From CAYRFQ01 sp964423615 (GTDB taxonomy: Bacteria; Planctomycetota; Planctomycetia; Gemmatales; Gemmataceae): DNA of 64,000 nucleotides. The notes beneath the pieces were generated by a model. It saw nothing but the letters and a program-made list of their open reading frames with translations, searched no databases and was not told where the DNA came from. Below, in pieces: positions 26,807 to 35,813 of this stretch (positions within the stretch are counted from its first letter, which is position 1; each line of letters opens with the position of its first letter). The position numbers and the translations under genes are program-made. The DNA is taken from NCBI GenBank assembly GCA_964423615.1, contig CAYRFQ010000032.1, positions 1 to 64,000 of the forward strand, read 5' to 3'.

Positions 26807-27838
26807 TCAACTCCGGGAAGGCTGAATGCCCGAGAGCTGACCATTCTTCTCAAATTGCGATTCCAAGGACCAACGCAAAGCCTCTCGGGTCGACTTCTGG
26901 GGCTCCCATCCCAATTCTTGTTCGGCTTTCTCGGTGCTGTAGTTAGTCGATCGCAAAAACAGCCCAACTCCGTACCGAGTTACGTGTGGCGGGCGTTTCA
27001 GGAAGATCAAACGCCCCACACATTCGGCGAACCATCCCAGGAACACCGCCATCTTCGGTGATACCGATTTGGTGATTGGCGGAACTCCCAAGAATTCCGT
27101 GAGAATGTTCAACAGTTCTTGATGAGTCAGTTCCCCGTGGCTGCTGATATTGTAAGCCCTGCCGTTGGCAAGCTCGGAGTTCGCCGCCAGTATCGCGGCT
27201 CGTGCGACATCACCAACATAAACCAGGTTCACGAACTTGTTGCCTGTCCCGATGACTGCTGTACGCCGTGACTTCACAGCCTTGATGAGTCGGGGTAATG
27301 TGTTCCGGTCTCGTGGGCCAAAAATCCAACTGGGGCGAATAATCGCATATTCACCAGGGTACTTGGCAAATAATTTCTCCGCCCGAATTTTCGAGTGGGC
27401 ATAATACTCATACCACCAAAGATTTTGTCCCAGTGGCTCGTTTTCTTTGAACGGTTCCTCTCGTTCTTGTAGATGTCCGTACACCATGATGGAACTAACG
27501 TAGAGGACGCGTTTGACGGAGTTAGCCTGGCAGGCATTTAACAAATATCTTGTAGCATCGATGACTTCCGTTTGGAACTGTTGCCAAGGACTCCAATCTC
27601 CCACTTTCGCCGCGCAATGATAGACGACGTCCACTCCGGCAAGCGCTTCTTGGACAGACGCAGAATCCCCCAAATCACCAACCGCCAACTCCACACCCAT
27701 TTCTTCCAGTGCCGTCGTGTCGCTGGTCGGACGGACGAGCGCACGCACACGCTCTCCTCGTTCCCTTAACTGCTCGGCGATGTGACTTCCGAGTAACCCC
27801 GTTGCTCCTGTCACAAGGTTTAGTTTCTCCGCCAACAC
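26807..27838 (-). CDS. NAD-dependent epimerase/dehydratase (extended SDR)
   Basis: A 343-residue Rossmann-fold oxidoreductase. The dinucleotide site is TGATGLLGSH near residue 10, the mid-domain has VVYHCAAKVG, and the catalytic Tyr-Lys pair lies in YYAHSK near residue 144. The overall pattern resembles 3-beta-hydroxysteroid dehydrogenase, dihydroflavonol reductase or HpnA-like enzymes, which act on sterols, hopanoid precursors or nucleotide sugars. No neighbouring pathway gene narrows the substrate. Confidence 0.85.
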   Translation of the reverse strand: MLAEKLNLVTGATGLLGSHIAEQLRERGERVRALVRPTSDTTALEEMGVELAVGDLGDSASVQEALAGVDVVYHCAAKVGDWSPWQQFQTEVIDATRYLLNACQANSVKRVLYVSSIMVYGHLQEREEPFKENEPLGQNLWWYEYYAHSKIRAEKLFAKYPGEYAIIRPSWIFGPRDRNTLPRLIKAVKSRRTAVIGTGNKFVNLVYVGDVARAAILAANSELANGRAYNISSHGELTHQELLNILTEFLGVPPITKSVSPKMAVFLGWFAECVGRLIFLKRPPHVTRYGVGLFLRSTNYSTEKAEQELGWEPQKSTREALRWSLESQFEKNGQLSGIQPSRS

Positions 27839-28318
27839 TCTTCTCCGTGCAAGGGAAAGTTGATGTGTCTGTACTCTCGGTGGCAGTTGATTTTAGAAGA
27901 GATACACAAACGACGAAAGTGATCTTCGGCAATTGGCAAGACCGAGGGCGATGTGGATTGTGAAAACGGTTTTGGACACAACTCTTGTCTGACATGACGA
28001 ATATTTGGGAGCGTTGCTCGCTTGACCACCGGGTGTCCGATAAAGCCAATTAACGCCCTCGTATTCCAATTCATCGGAGCGGGCTTCTAATCGGCACCTC
28101 TTGCCAGATTTTCGAATTCTCTGTATACCCGCGCAACCACACTTACTGAGTTCAGAACGAATGTCACAAAGTTTTCGTAAAGTTTGGTATGTGCAAATTT
28201 CACATTTCAGGCACAATTGTTAAAATAGGAAAGAAAATGCAACGGCGTTGTTTTAGCAATGGATGGCTGTTGCGAAAGATTCCCAGTCCGGACTGAACCC
28301 TTGCCCTGGGAGCATCGG
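27839..28318. other. Intergenic stretch, no gene recognised
   Basis: The 480 bases between the epimerase gene and the next plus-strand gene hold short open frames only. Near 28219 a TAAAAT on the plus strand could be a -10 element for the downstream gene, without a good -35. I see no RNA gene or repeat here. Confidence 0.4.
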
Positions 28319-28681
28319 ATGGACGCGTTGCAAGCATTTGTAGTGGAGGTCAAACGTCTTGGAATTGCCGAGGGGCATTTCTTGGGATTCTTGCACCTGC
28401 TCATTGGCCGCCGAATAACCAAAGCGGGTGGACAGATCATCAGCAGCGGACTGACGTGGCGGGAACTTGCTCCACTGTTGAAGAAAGTACGTTGGAAAAA
28501 GGATGCCGTTCGCGATCTAGGACTGAATCCCGACGATCTACCACCGCGAGACCGAGAAAAATTCTGGTATATGGCCATTGCTCGAGCGGAAGTCGATTCG
28601 GAGCAAGCTCGAGAAAATGCCGATGCACTCGCCAAACTTTTGGGGGAGCACAATTATCAAGTTGGTCCCGCTCCAAGTTGA
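28319..28681 (+). CDS. Conserved planctomycete protein of unknown function
   Basis: A 120-residue protein with a small helical pattern: a hydrophobic start (FLGFLHLLIGRRI near residue 23), then SSGLTWRELAPLLKKVRW and LGLNPDDLPPRDREKFW. From memory I believe that similar short proteins recur in planctomycetes, but I cannot name a domain. The ATG at 28319 is chosen for its GGGAG six bases upstream; an in-frame ATG 20 codons earlier lacks one. No signal peptide. Function unknown. Confidence 0.65.
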   Translation: MDALQAFVVEVKRLGIAEGHFLGFLHLLIGRRITKAGGQIISSGLTWRELAPLLKKVRWKKDAVRDLGLNPDDLPPRDREKFWYMAIARAEVDSEQARENADALAKLLGEHNYQVGPAPS

Positions 28682-28787
28682 CCCTTCTTCGAACATACCT
28701 TTTTCAGTTCGAACGAGTTCCCTCTCCACCGCCTTGCAAGCCTAAGTAATGCTTGCCGTGAAACAACGATTGGAGGATGCTTGGAAG

Positions 28788-29036
28788 TCACGAGTTACGC
28801 TGGACAGGAAAACGTTCCATTCCCATGATCAAGATGGCAACAAGGACATGTTTGGCGACGCCAAGGGAAATGATCGCCAGTAGCGGTATGCCAAGTAGAC
28901 AAATGTAAATCGTTGCGACCACGGTGATGATCGTCAACATCACTTGCCACAACCGAAATTGCAGGCGATGGAGACGGTCGTCATCCCCGGTCGTGACGAG
29001 AGCGGGCGGATCTGGTGGTGGGGCAAGTACAGCCAT
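28788..29036 (-). CDS. Small two-helix membrane protein
   Basis: An 82-residue protein with a Pro-rich cytoplasmic start, then two transmembrane segments (VMLTIITVVATIYICLLG and LLAIISLGVAKHVLVAILI) joined by a tight turn. The KHVLVA segment is a pattern that I associate with a short planctomycete family, though this is recollection only. It is convergent with the plus-strand gene before it. No function can be proposed. Confidence 0.65.
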   Translation of the reverse strand: MAVLAPPPDPPALVTTGDDDRLHRLQFRLWQVMLTIITVVATIYICLLGIPLLAIISLGVAKHVLVAILIMGMERFPVQRNS

Positions 29037-29489
29037 ATATTCGTTTCCTGAAAGGACGCGAATGCTTCTCTATTTATTGTTTTCGACAGTGCAATCATTT
29101 AAGTTATAGTCCTCCGGGCAACTGTGCAAGTGTCAGAAAGTACGAGTCTCGCGGCGTCCAAAGACGCATGAGATCGCAAAAGTCTCGGACTCGAGAAGAG
29201 GTGATGTGTGTTGACGAGTTTCTGAACCGCTAGAGAGGGACAAATTTCACTATCGACTCGCTTCGATAGGTCGCCTCACCGTTGCCTTTTCTCGCGGGCG
29301 TGGCGTGCGAACGTAGTTGTGCTCGTTCTTCCTCGCAAGCTCATGCGAAACAGAAAAAACGTCTCTCGCACTCGTGGTTGGTATGGAGACTCCCTGGTTT
29401 CAGTCAATATCTGTCTCGGACTCCAATGCCCCAAGAGCCGAACAATAACCAACAAAACCATTCCCCTGTGTCTTTGGGAGATCAATAAC

Positions 29490-30584
29490 GTGGACCCGTC
29501 GAAGCCCAAGCGACCCACCAACATTCCCGAACATTTGATTCCAAACCTCTCGCTCGACGAGACAGACGAGGAATCGCCAGAGACCGCTGCCACACAAACA
29601 CCAGTACCCAAAGCACCAGTTCCGAGTCCTCCACCACCGACAGCCTCTCCTTCTGCGGATACTCCGTCGCTAAACGTTCCCGATTTATCGTTGGGAACCC
29701 CCACGGAACAAGGCGACCCAATCAACACAGCCACGACGAAACACAAGACATCGTCGTGGAAAGCCGGAGACCGAGTCCTTGCCCCATGGGACCCTACCCA
29801 CCTCTTTGTTGGAACTATTGTCGAGGTGAACAAAGACCAAGCACATATCGAGTTTGATGACGGTGACCAAGGGTGGGTCAATCTTGAGCACATCAATCGA
29901 TTGAACTTACGGCCACGACAAAGTGTTCTCGCTCGCAAGAAGATGGGCTTAACGTTTTATCCAGGCAAGGTCTTGGAGGTCGAAGAGGACGAATTGCTCG
30001 TCGAATTCGAAGACGGCGACAAAGAATGGACGACCACCGCCGCGATCCAAATCCCTTGTCAACCTCGAGGTAATGGGGCCAAACAGACGAAAGTCGCGTC
30101 GCACATGGCCTTTCTCGAACACCTGGAAGAAGGGGACCGAGTTTGGGCCCCGTGGACTTCCGATGTCCTTTTCGTCGGAACGGTGTACGACATCCGGGAA
30201 GAGGAAATCCTTATCGACTTCGACAATGGTGAGCAAGGTTGGGTCCTGCCCAACCAACTCATTCCTTTCGAAAAACCCATCGGGTTACGGGTCTTGGGGC
30301 GTTGGAAGATGCGACGCGATTACTATCCCGGCACAATTACCGAAGTCGACTGCGAAGGCATCCACATCGTCTACGACGACGGCGACAAAGAATGGACCAC
30401 GCCCGCGGCACTTGCACTCCCGTGTGATCCTTATGGCCCCAATGCCCGGCCAGTTACTACGACCCGACGGGCTGTCAATCTCAGCGCAAACACCGGTAGC
30501 GGACAATCGTATTGGTGGATCCTCTGGGTCATCTTTATCGGGATTAAATTGCTGATTGTGTTCTCGCGTTGCGCGGGACGGTAG
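29490..30584 (+). CDS. Tudor/SH3-like repeat protein with C-terminal membrane anchor
   Basis: A 364-residue protein. After a Pro/Thr-rich N terminus (to about residue 95) come four related beta-barrel repeats of about 50-60 residues, alternating between two types: one with VLAPW/VWAPW, a FVGT strand and FDDGDQGWV/FDNGEQGWV, the other with YPGKVLEVEEDE/YPGTITEVDCEG and DGDKEWTT. The pattern resembles Tudor-like or Agenet-type barrels. A hydrophobic helix near the C terminus (WWILWVIFIGIKLLIVF) suggests membrane attachment. The GTG at 29490 is chosen because GGGAG lies upstream and the proline-rich start follows. Ligand unknown. Confidence 0.7.
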   Translation: MDPSKPKRPTNIPEHLIPNLSLDETDEESPETAATQTPVPKAPVPSPPPPTASPSADTPSLNVPDLSLGTPTEQGDPINTATTKHKTSSWKAGDRVLAPWDPTHLFVGTIVEVNKDQAHIEFDDGDQGWVNLEHINRLNLRPRQSVLARKKMGLTFYPGKVLEVEEDELLVEFEDGDKEWTTTAAIQIPCQPRGNGAKQTKVASHMAFLEHLEEGDRVWAPWTSDVLFVGTVYDIREEEILIDFDNGEQGWVLPNQLIPFEKPIGLRVLGRWKMRRDYYPGTITEVDCEGIHIVYDDGDKEWTTPAALALPCDPYGPNARPVTTTRRAVNLSANTGSGQSYWWILWVIFIGIKLLIVFSRCAGR

Positions 30585-31048
30585 TCTTTTCCCTCGTTTG
30601 GTTGGACGAATTGTATCGGTGTTGCATCGACTCGAAGCGTCATCGAGAGGGTCCTCGTTGACTGTTGGGGTCCCAATTGACGTAGATAGGGCCACGAATC
30701 GACATCGGCCGAATTGGAAGGCTTTCCAATCGACACACAACCGACTTTCCACACTTTCAAGAATTCCTGCCCCTTCCAATCTCGACACCTGACGATTTTC
30801 AACATTTCTCTCGATTTCAACGAATGTACCTGTTACGTCTGGGCGCGAACATGGTTGGAAAACAGCAGAGGTACTGTTCGCGCAAAAAGGGAAGCTTGGA
30901 TTTCCACAGGAATGGTGTTTTCGAGTGAAAACGTTTCTTCATCTTTCTGGGAATCTGGTACGATTAAAACAACTCACTCAAAATGGGTTGAATGGAGATT
31001 TTGGTTAAATTTACTGCTCATGGGGCTTCTTCATATCAGGTGAGATTG
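30585..31048. other. Intergenic stretch, no gene recognised
   Basis: The 464 bases contain no frame with a ribosome site or domain. A GTTCGCGC pair in opposite orientations lies near 30848 and 30873. I see no RNA gene or known repeat. Confidence 0.4.
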
Positions 31049-31885
31049 ATGAAACGTACTTTACATCAGAAACGCGTGTTGCTCACCGGGGCCTCCAGTG
31101 GAATAGGGCGCGCCCTCAGCGAGCTACTCGCTGCCAACGGCGCCAACCTTGTTCTCGCCTCACGGTCAGAAGACAAGTTGATCGAACTGGCTAATGAACT
31201 CCAGTCTCGATACTCCGTCAAAGTCATCCCCGTCGAGGCCGACTTGACGATCGAAGAAGATCGGGAAAAATTGGTCCATACGGCCCAGGAAAACCTCGGT
31301 GGGCTTGACATTCTAGTCAATAACGCCGGTATCGCAAGCTGGGCCCACTTCTCGGAGTCCACAGAGGAGATTCTCCGGGAAATCATGGAGGTCAACTTCT
31401 TTGCTCCCGTGGAACTCATCCGGCAAGCCGTTCCGTTGCTAACCGAAGGCGAACAACCAGCGATTGTCAATGTTTCGTCGATGTGCGGACGTCGAGCCAT
31501 GCCAGCCTGGTCTGAATACTCGGCGAGCAAACACGCCCTATGTGGAATCACTGAAGCGTTTCGTGGCGAAATGGCTCGCTTTGACATCGACGTTCTATTG
31601 ATCCTTCCCGGTTTAACAAACACTGGCCTGCACTCGCATTTATTGAAAAATGAGGGACGCGCGAAAATCGATTTTGAAGCTGGGATGCCACCTGAGACCG
31701 TCGCCAAAGCGATCGTCAGGGCCATTGAGAAGAACAAAACCGAGACCATCGTGGGCAGCGACGCGTGGTGGATGATCTGGATGAGCAAATTGTTCCCACG
31801 ATTCGTTAACCGAATGATCGCTAATCGAGTACGCAAGCTCTATTCCCAAGAAAAAGTGCAAGCCGTTGGGACCGAAAGCGTCTAG
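31049..31885 (+). CDS. Short-chain dehydrogenase/reductase (classical SDR)
   Basis: A 278-residue NAD(P)-dependent oxidoreductase. The cofactor site is TGASSGIGRA near residue 13, followed by NNAG near 93, a catalytic Ser in VNVSSMCG and Tyr/Lys in YSASK near 160. The C terminus ends in a hydrophobic, Arg-rich segment (WWMIWMSKLFPRFVNRMI), common in membrane-associated SDRs that act on lipids. AGGTGAG lies before the ATG. It precedes the DevBCA-like exporter genes on the same strand, with about 240 bases between them. Confidence 0.85.
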   Translation: MKRTLHQKRVLLTGASSGIGRALSELLAANGANLVLASRSEDKLIELANELQSRYSVKVIPVEADLTIEEDREKLVHTAQENLGGLDILVNNAGIASWAHFSESTEEILREIMEVNFFAPVELIRQAVPLLTEGEQPAIVNVSSMCGRRAMPAWSEYSASKHALCGITEAFRGEMARFDIDVLLILPGLTNTGLHSHLLKNEGRAKIDFEAGMPPETVAKAIVRAIEKNKTETIVGSDAWWMIWMSKLFPRFVNRMIANRVRKLYSQEKVQAVGTESV

Positions 31886-32127
31886 TCATAGGGTCTTGGG
31901 GAAGAGAGCTTTCGGGTCATGAGTGATTCAATTGGCATCCGGTAAACACGAAGACACCCAGACGTCAATGCCCATAAAACAACGAAAATCTTTGTGCTAA
32001 TTGCAGTTATGGGATGAGTTTTGATTCTACCTCTTCGTCGATTTTATATAATGGAAGCAGTGGGCAAGATGCTTCAAAGAGCAGCATTTCGCGGTTCACA
32101 ACAAATGGAGCAGGGGAAACGATTACG

Positions 32128-33246
32128 ATGTCCTATGCCTTGGCAACCCTCTGGCACGACCGACAGAGATTTCTCCCCGGTGTGTTGGCAGTCGCCTTCA
32201 GCGCCCTGTTGATCGCTCTGCAGTGTGGACTGCTCCTTGGGTTGTTCTCAATTACTTCGTTGCCCATCGACGAGACTCGAGCTGACATCTGGGTGGGGCA
32301 CCCAGCAGTCCACAGTGTCGACTTGGGACGCCATATCCCCATCCAGTGGCAATCGTACTTGTCCATGCCGGAAGTGACTCGCGTAGAACACTATCGACAA
32401 GGATTCGCCTATTGGAGTAAACCGAGCGGTGGGGCAGAGTTGTGTTTGGTAATCGGATCGCGTCTCGGCGAAGATGCTCTTGGCGCCGTGAATGAGTTGA
32501 GGCGAAAAGAAAGAGCCTTATTGACCGAACCAGGTTCCGTCATAATTGATGAATCGGAGTTTGATAGGCTCGGTGTTGAAAACGTCGGCGATACAGCCGA
32601 GATCAATGGCTTTCGAGTTCGCATCGTTGGAACCGTGACCGGATACAAGAGTTTGGCAGGCCCCTATATCTTTTGCTCCTTGGAAACCGCCAGACCGTTG
32701 CTGCGAATGACCAAAGAACAGACAACGTTTATTTTGGCGCGGTGCACGACCGAGGAAGGTGCCAAGACAGTTGTACAACGATTACAAGCCAGATATCCAA
32801 AAAAATTGTCGGCTTTTACTGCACCAGACTTTTCGATACGATCGCGAGTCCACTGGCTGACTAAAACCAAGGCAGGAATCGCGCTGGGTTTCGCAGCAGC
32901 TTTGGGCTTGTTTGTCGGTGCTGTAGTTACCTACCAAACACTATCGGCTGCCACGCTCGCTTCGATCAAAGAATACGCTGTGTTGCGGGCCCTAGGGATT
33001 CCGCGATGGCGAATGGCCATGACCGTGTTGACTCAGTCTTTCTGGGTGGGAGTTGTCGGCGTATGTCTGGCATTACCCTTTGTTTATGGATTCGGGCTGT
33101 TTGCGAATTGGCTCGGTGCTAAAGTCCATCTGCCCTGGTGGCTGTTGACATCGGCCGTGACCGTCACGATGTGTATGGCTCTGATATCCGGTCTGACAGC
33201 ACTCCGGACGCTTCGCCACGTAGAACCCATGACTCTCTTGCGTTGA
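32128..33246 (+). CDS. ABC exporter permease, DevC-like
   Basis: A 372-residue inner-membrane protein of the FtsX/MacB superfamily. It has an N-terminal helix (LPGVLAVAFSALLIALQ), a periplasmic domain of about 230 residues and three C-terminal helices (about residues 255-360), including the IKEYAVLRALGIPRW coupling segment. The DIWVGHPAVHSVDLG region fits DevC-type permeases. With the ATPase and HlyD-like genes downstream it forms a DevC-DevA-DevB order known from glycolipid exporters. AGGGGA lies ten bases before the ATG. A possible -10 TATAAT lies at 32047-32052, with a poor -35. Confidence 0.82.
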   Translation: MSYALATLWHDRQRFLPGVLAVAFSALLIALQCGLLLGLFSITSLPIDETRADIWVGHPAVHSVDLGRHIPIQWQSYLSMPEVTRVEHYRQGFAYWSKPSGGAELCLVIGSRLGEDALGAVNELRRKERALLTEPGSVIIDESEFDRLGVENVGDTAEINGFRVRIVGTVTGYKSLAGPYIFCSLETARPLLRMTKEQTTFILARCTTEEGAKTVVQRLQARYPKKLSAFTAPDFSIRSRVHWLTKTKAGIALGFAAALGLFVGAVVTYQTLSAATLASIKEYAVLRALGIPRWRMAMTVLTQSFWVGVVGVCLALPFVYGFGLFANWLGAKVHLPWWLLTSAVTVTMCMALISGLTALRTLRHVEPMTLLR

Positions 33247-33567
33247 TGTCCTTCGTTGTTGGTGGCACTGGTCTTGCTCAGGTGAAATGAGTTCGAAGCC
33301 ATAACCAGGCTTGCTAATACCTTCCGAAGCCCATAGCCAAGGGCAAAAATCAATCTGTCGGTTTTATTTCGATCGCCTGTGTAAGGCTTCGACTCCGACA
33401 GTTTTCAACTGGGAGACACTCAAACAACTTTGGCCCGCAAAAAACGCGACTCGACAAGTTGGAGTGTTTCGTGCGATAGCAGTCGGTCATCCTCGTTCTT
33501 TGTCGTTCCATTCGCCCAAGACAACCAGACGAGACTGGCCCAACATCAAATAAAGGATCGAGAACAT

Positions 33568-34362
33568 ATGTTTCACGACGTTCCAGACAGCACCCCCTCC
33601 TTGCGTGGCTGGCGTCTGATTCGCAGCTTCGGTTCGGGCGACACCAAAATGATTGCCCTGAACGATGTGTCCATCGAATTGTATCCAGGGCAAATTTCTT
33701 TGCTCATGGGACCATCGGGAAGCGGGAAATCGACCCTCTTGGCAACGCTCTCTGGACTGCTGCGGCCGAACAGCGGTAAGGTCTCCGCATTGGGCACTGA
33801 TCTATGGGGCATGGCCGAACGAAAACGTGAGGCCTTCCGGTTAAAACACTTTGGATTCATCTTCCAAGGCTACAACTTGTTCTCGGCATTGACGGCGCGA
33901 CAACAACTCGAAATGGTCCTCCGCTGGGGACATGGAGTTGGAGCGAGGGAAGCGACACGACGAGCAGACGAAATGCTCGAGCAACTAAACATGGAAAAAC
34001 GGGCTCACCTTCGACCTGCCCAACTTTCCGGTGGGGAAAAACAGCGAGTGGCCATCGGCAGGGCATTGATCAAGAACCCGCAATTCTGCTTTGCCGATGA
34101 ACCTACCAGTGCTCTGGATTGGAAACACGGTGAGCAGGTCATCGAGTTATTGCGAGTCGCGGCGCATGAACATGGGGCGACTATTCTTGTAGTCGCCCAC
34201 GACTCACGAATCATTGCACACGTTGACCGTGTTTTTCAAATGGAAGATGGCCGGATGGTTGAATCCGACCACATGCCGGTGGTTGAATCTCGCAATGGGA
34301 CTTCTGTCCATCCGAAGACGATAGAAGATCGCGAACCGGCCGTCGTAACGGGCGATGCGTGA
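33568..34362 (+). CDS. ABC exporter ATP-binding protein, DevA/LolD-like
   Basis: A 264-residue ATPase with Walker A GPSGSGKST (near residue 47), signature LSGGEKQRVAIGRAL, Walker B FCFADEPTSALD and switch VVAHDSR. It should power the permease encoded just before it. A C-terminal extension of about 35 residues after the core is poorly conserved in character. AAAGGA lies upstream of the ATG, with somewhat long spacing. A 320-base gap separates it from the permease gene; the gap has no feature that I can support, so it may contain an internal promoter. Confidence 0.87.
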   Translation: MFHDVPDSTPSLRGWRLIRSFGSGDTKMIALNDVSIELYPGQISLLMGPSGSGKSTLLATLSGLLRPNSGKVSALGTDLWGMAERKREAFRLKHFGFIFQGYNLFSALTARQQLEMVLRWGHGVGAREATRRADEMLEQLNMEKRAHLRPAQLSGGEKQRVAIGRALIKNPQFCFADEPTSALDWKHGEQVIELLRVAAHEHGATILVVAHDSRIIAHVDRVFQMEDGRMVESDHMPVVESRNGTSVHPKTIEDREPAVVTGDA

Positions 34363-34494
34363 AGCCAATCAGCGAAGTAAAGTCGAAGCTGTTGTTTGTT
34401 ACATTCGTCTCGCGTCCCGCAGTCCGATACAGACCAAAGCAAGACGGTGATTGGTTTGGTTACTCTTTGATGTCCAATACCTTGAGGAATTTAC

Positions 34495-35682
34495 ATGCGT
34501 AGTGTCATGCGTCCGACAAGCCTCGTCTGGCTGGCAGGAATTCTACTCCTCGTCGGAACTGCAGCGGGTGCTTCTTGGATTCTTAATCAATCCGAAGCCA
34601 ACACTGCCAAAGCTGACGAGAATGGCCCAAAAGCTCCGTTCGAGGGTAAAGGGATCATCTGCGTTGCTTATGTGGACGTCGAAGAAGGTATCGCTAGTCT
34701 TTACCCCGAACAACCTGGACGCGTTGTCGAAATCTATGCCAAAGACGGACAATCGGTCGAGAAGAATGAAGTGTTGCTAAAGGTCGATGACACACTCCAA
34801 ATGACGATTGTTGAGGAAGCTGAAGGCGACCTCAAAATTGCCGAGCAAAAACTCAAAGCCCTGGTGAACGAACGGGACCGCAAGATACGGGTCTACGAAA
34901 GCATGTTGAAGCTGAAGCAGATCGCAGTCGCTGCGGCCCAAAAAGACGAAGCGATAGCTCAGACGCTTTTGAAACAAGCTCAAGCGAAAAAGAAACAGGC
35001 GGAAGCGACGGCGGCTTATCAACAGAATCTGTTGAAAGCGAACAGCCTTGATAGCTCACATTTGTTGCGCAAGGCGAAAGCCGCGATCGAGGAAGCCGAA
35101 GGTGCTATCGAACAAGCCAGCCGAGCCATCCAAAAAGCAAAATCTGGGGTCGAGGCGGCTCGTCAAGAAGTCGTTGTAGCCCAACAATCCCACCCCAAGG
35201 AAAAGTTTGAAGACCAAATCAATATCGCCAAAGAAGTGATTGTGGTAAAGCTAAAGCAACTTGAAAAGGCTAAACATCAACTTAGCCAATGCCTGGTGAA
35301 AGCTCCTTCGAGAGGGACAGTTTTGCGAGTTTACGCACGTAAGGGCGAAACCCTCGGAAACAATCCCAAGCTACCAGCCCTCCAGTTCTGCCCCAAAGGC
35401 GCTCGCATCGTCCGAGCCGAAGTTCAACAAGAATGGGCTCACACGGTCAAGGTCGATCAAGAGTGCATTATCGAAGACGACAGCAGTTCAAAAGTCCAGT
35501 GGAGCGGTAAAATCGTTCGTCTCTCGGATTGGTTTACGCACCGTCGATCGATCGTCCTCGAACCATTCCAGTTCAACGACGTGCGGACCCTTGAGGCGAT
35601 CATTGAAATCACCGGACCCGAGGGCCAACCTTTACGAATCGGGCAACGAATGCGTGTCATGATCAAACAAGGCGGACCCTGA
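34495..35682 (+). CDS. Periplasmic adaptor (membrane fusion protein), DevB/HlyD-like
   Basis: A 395-residue adaptor that links an inner-membrane transporter to the outer envelope. An N-terminal anchor helix (WLAGILLLVGTAAG) is followed by a lipoyl half-motif (QPGRVVEIYAKDGQSV), a long Ala/Lys/Glu-rich coiled-coil hairpin (about residues 105-260), a second lipoyl half (CLVKAPSRGTVLRVYARKGETL) and a beta-barrel domain. Third gene of the exporter set. GAGG precedes the ATG. No TolC-like outer-membrane gene is present. Transcription probably ends at the large hairpin just downstream. Confidence 0.87.
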   Translation: MRSVMRPTSLVWLAGILLLVGTAAGASWILNQSEANTAKADENGPKAPFEGKGIICVAYVDVEEGIASLYPEQPGRVVEIYAKDGQSVEKNEVLLKVDDTLQMTIVEEAEGDLKIAEQKLKALVNERDRKIRVYESMLKLKQIAVAAAQKDEAIAQTLLKQAQAKKKQAEATAAYQQNLLKANSLDSSHLLRKAKAAIEEAEGAIEQASRAIQKAKSGVEAARQEVVVAQQSHPKEKFEDQINIAKEVIVVKLKQLEKAKHQLSQCLVKAPSRGTVLRVYARKGETLGNNPKLPALQFCPKGARIVRAEVQQEWAHTVKVDQECIIEDDSSSKVQWSGKIVRLSDWFTHRRSIVLEPFQFNDVRTLEAIIEITGPEGQPLRIGQRMRVMIKQGGP

Positions 35683-35723
35683 GAACTGGGTATAGAAAAA
35701 GTAGGGCCCAGAAGAACGTAGAT

Positions 35724-35794
35724 AACCAGGGATCACACAGAAACCGCGGATTGTATATCTTAGAGCGGTTTCTGTGTGATCCCTGGTTCTTTTT
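35724..35794 (+). terminator. Perfect 24-bp stem-loop terminator between convergent genes
   Basis: Positions 35724-35747 and 35765-35788 are exact inverted repeats of 24 bases around a 17-base loop, followed by CTTTTTCT. It should end transcription of the exporter operon and could act in both directions, since the WD40 gene converges from the other side. The length and perfection exceed normal terminators, so a palindromic repeat element reused as a terminator is possible. Confidence 0.75.
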
Positions 35795-35813
35795 CTATGA
35801 AGTGGCGAAGTCA

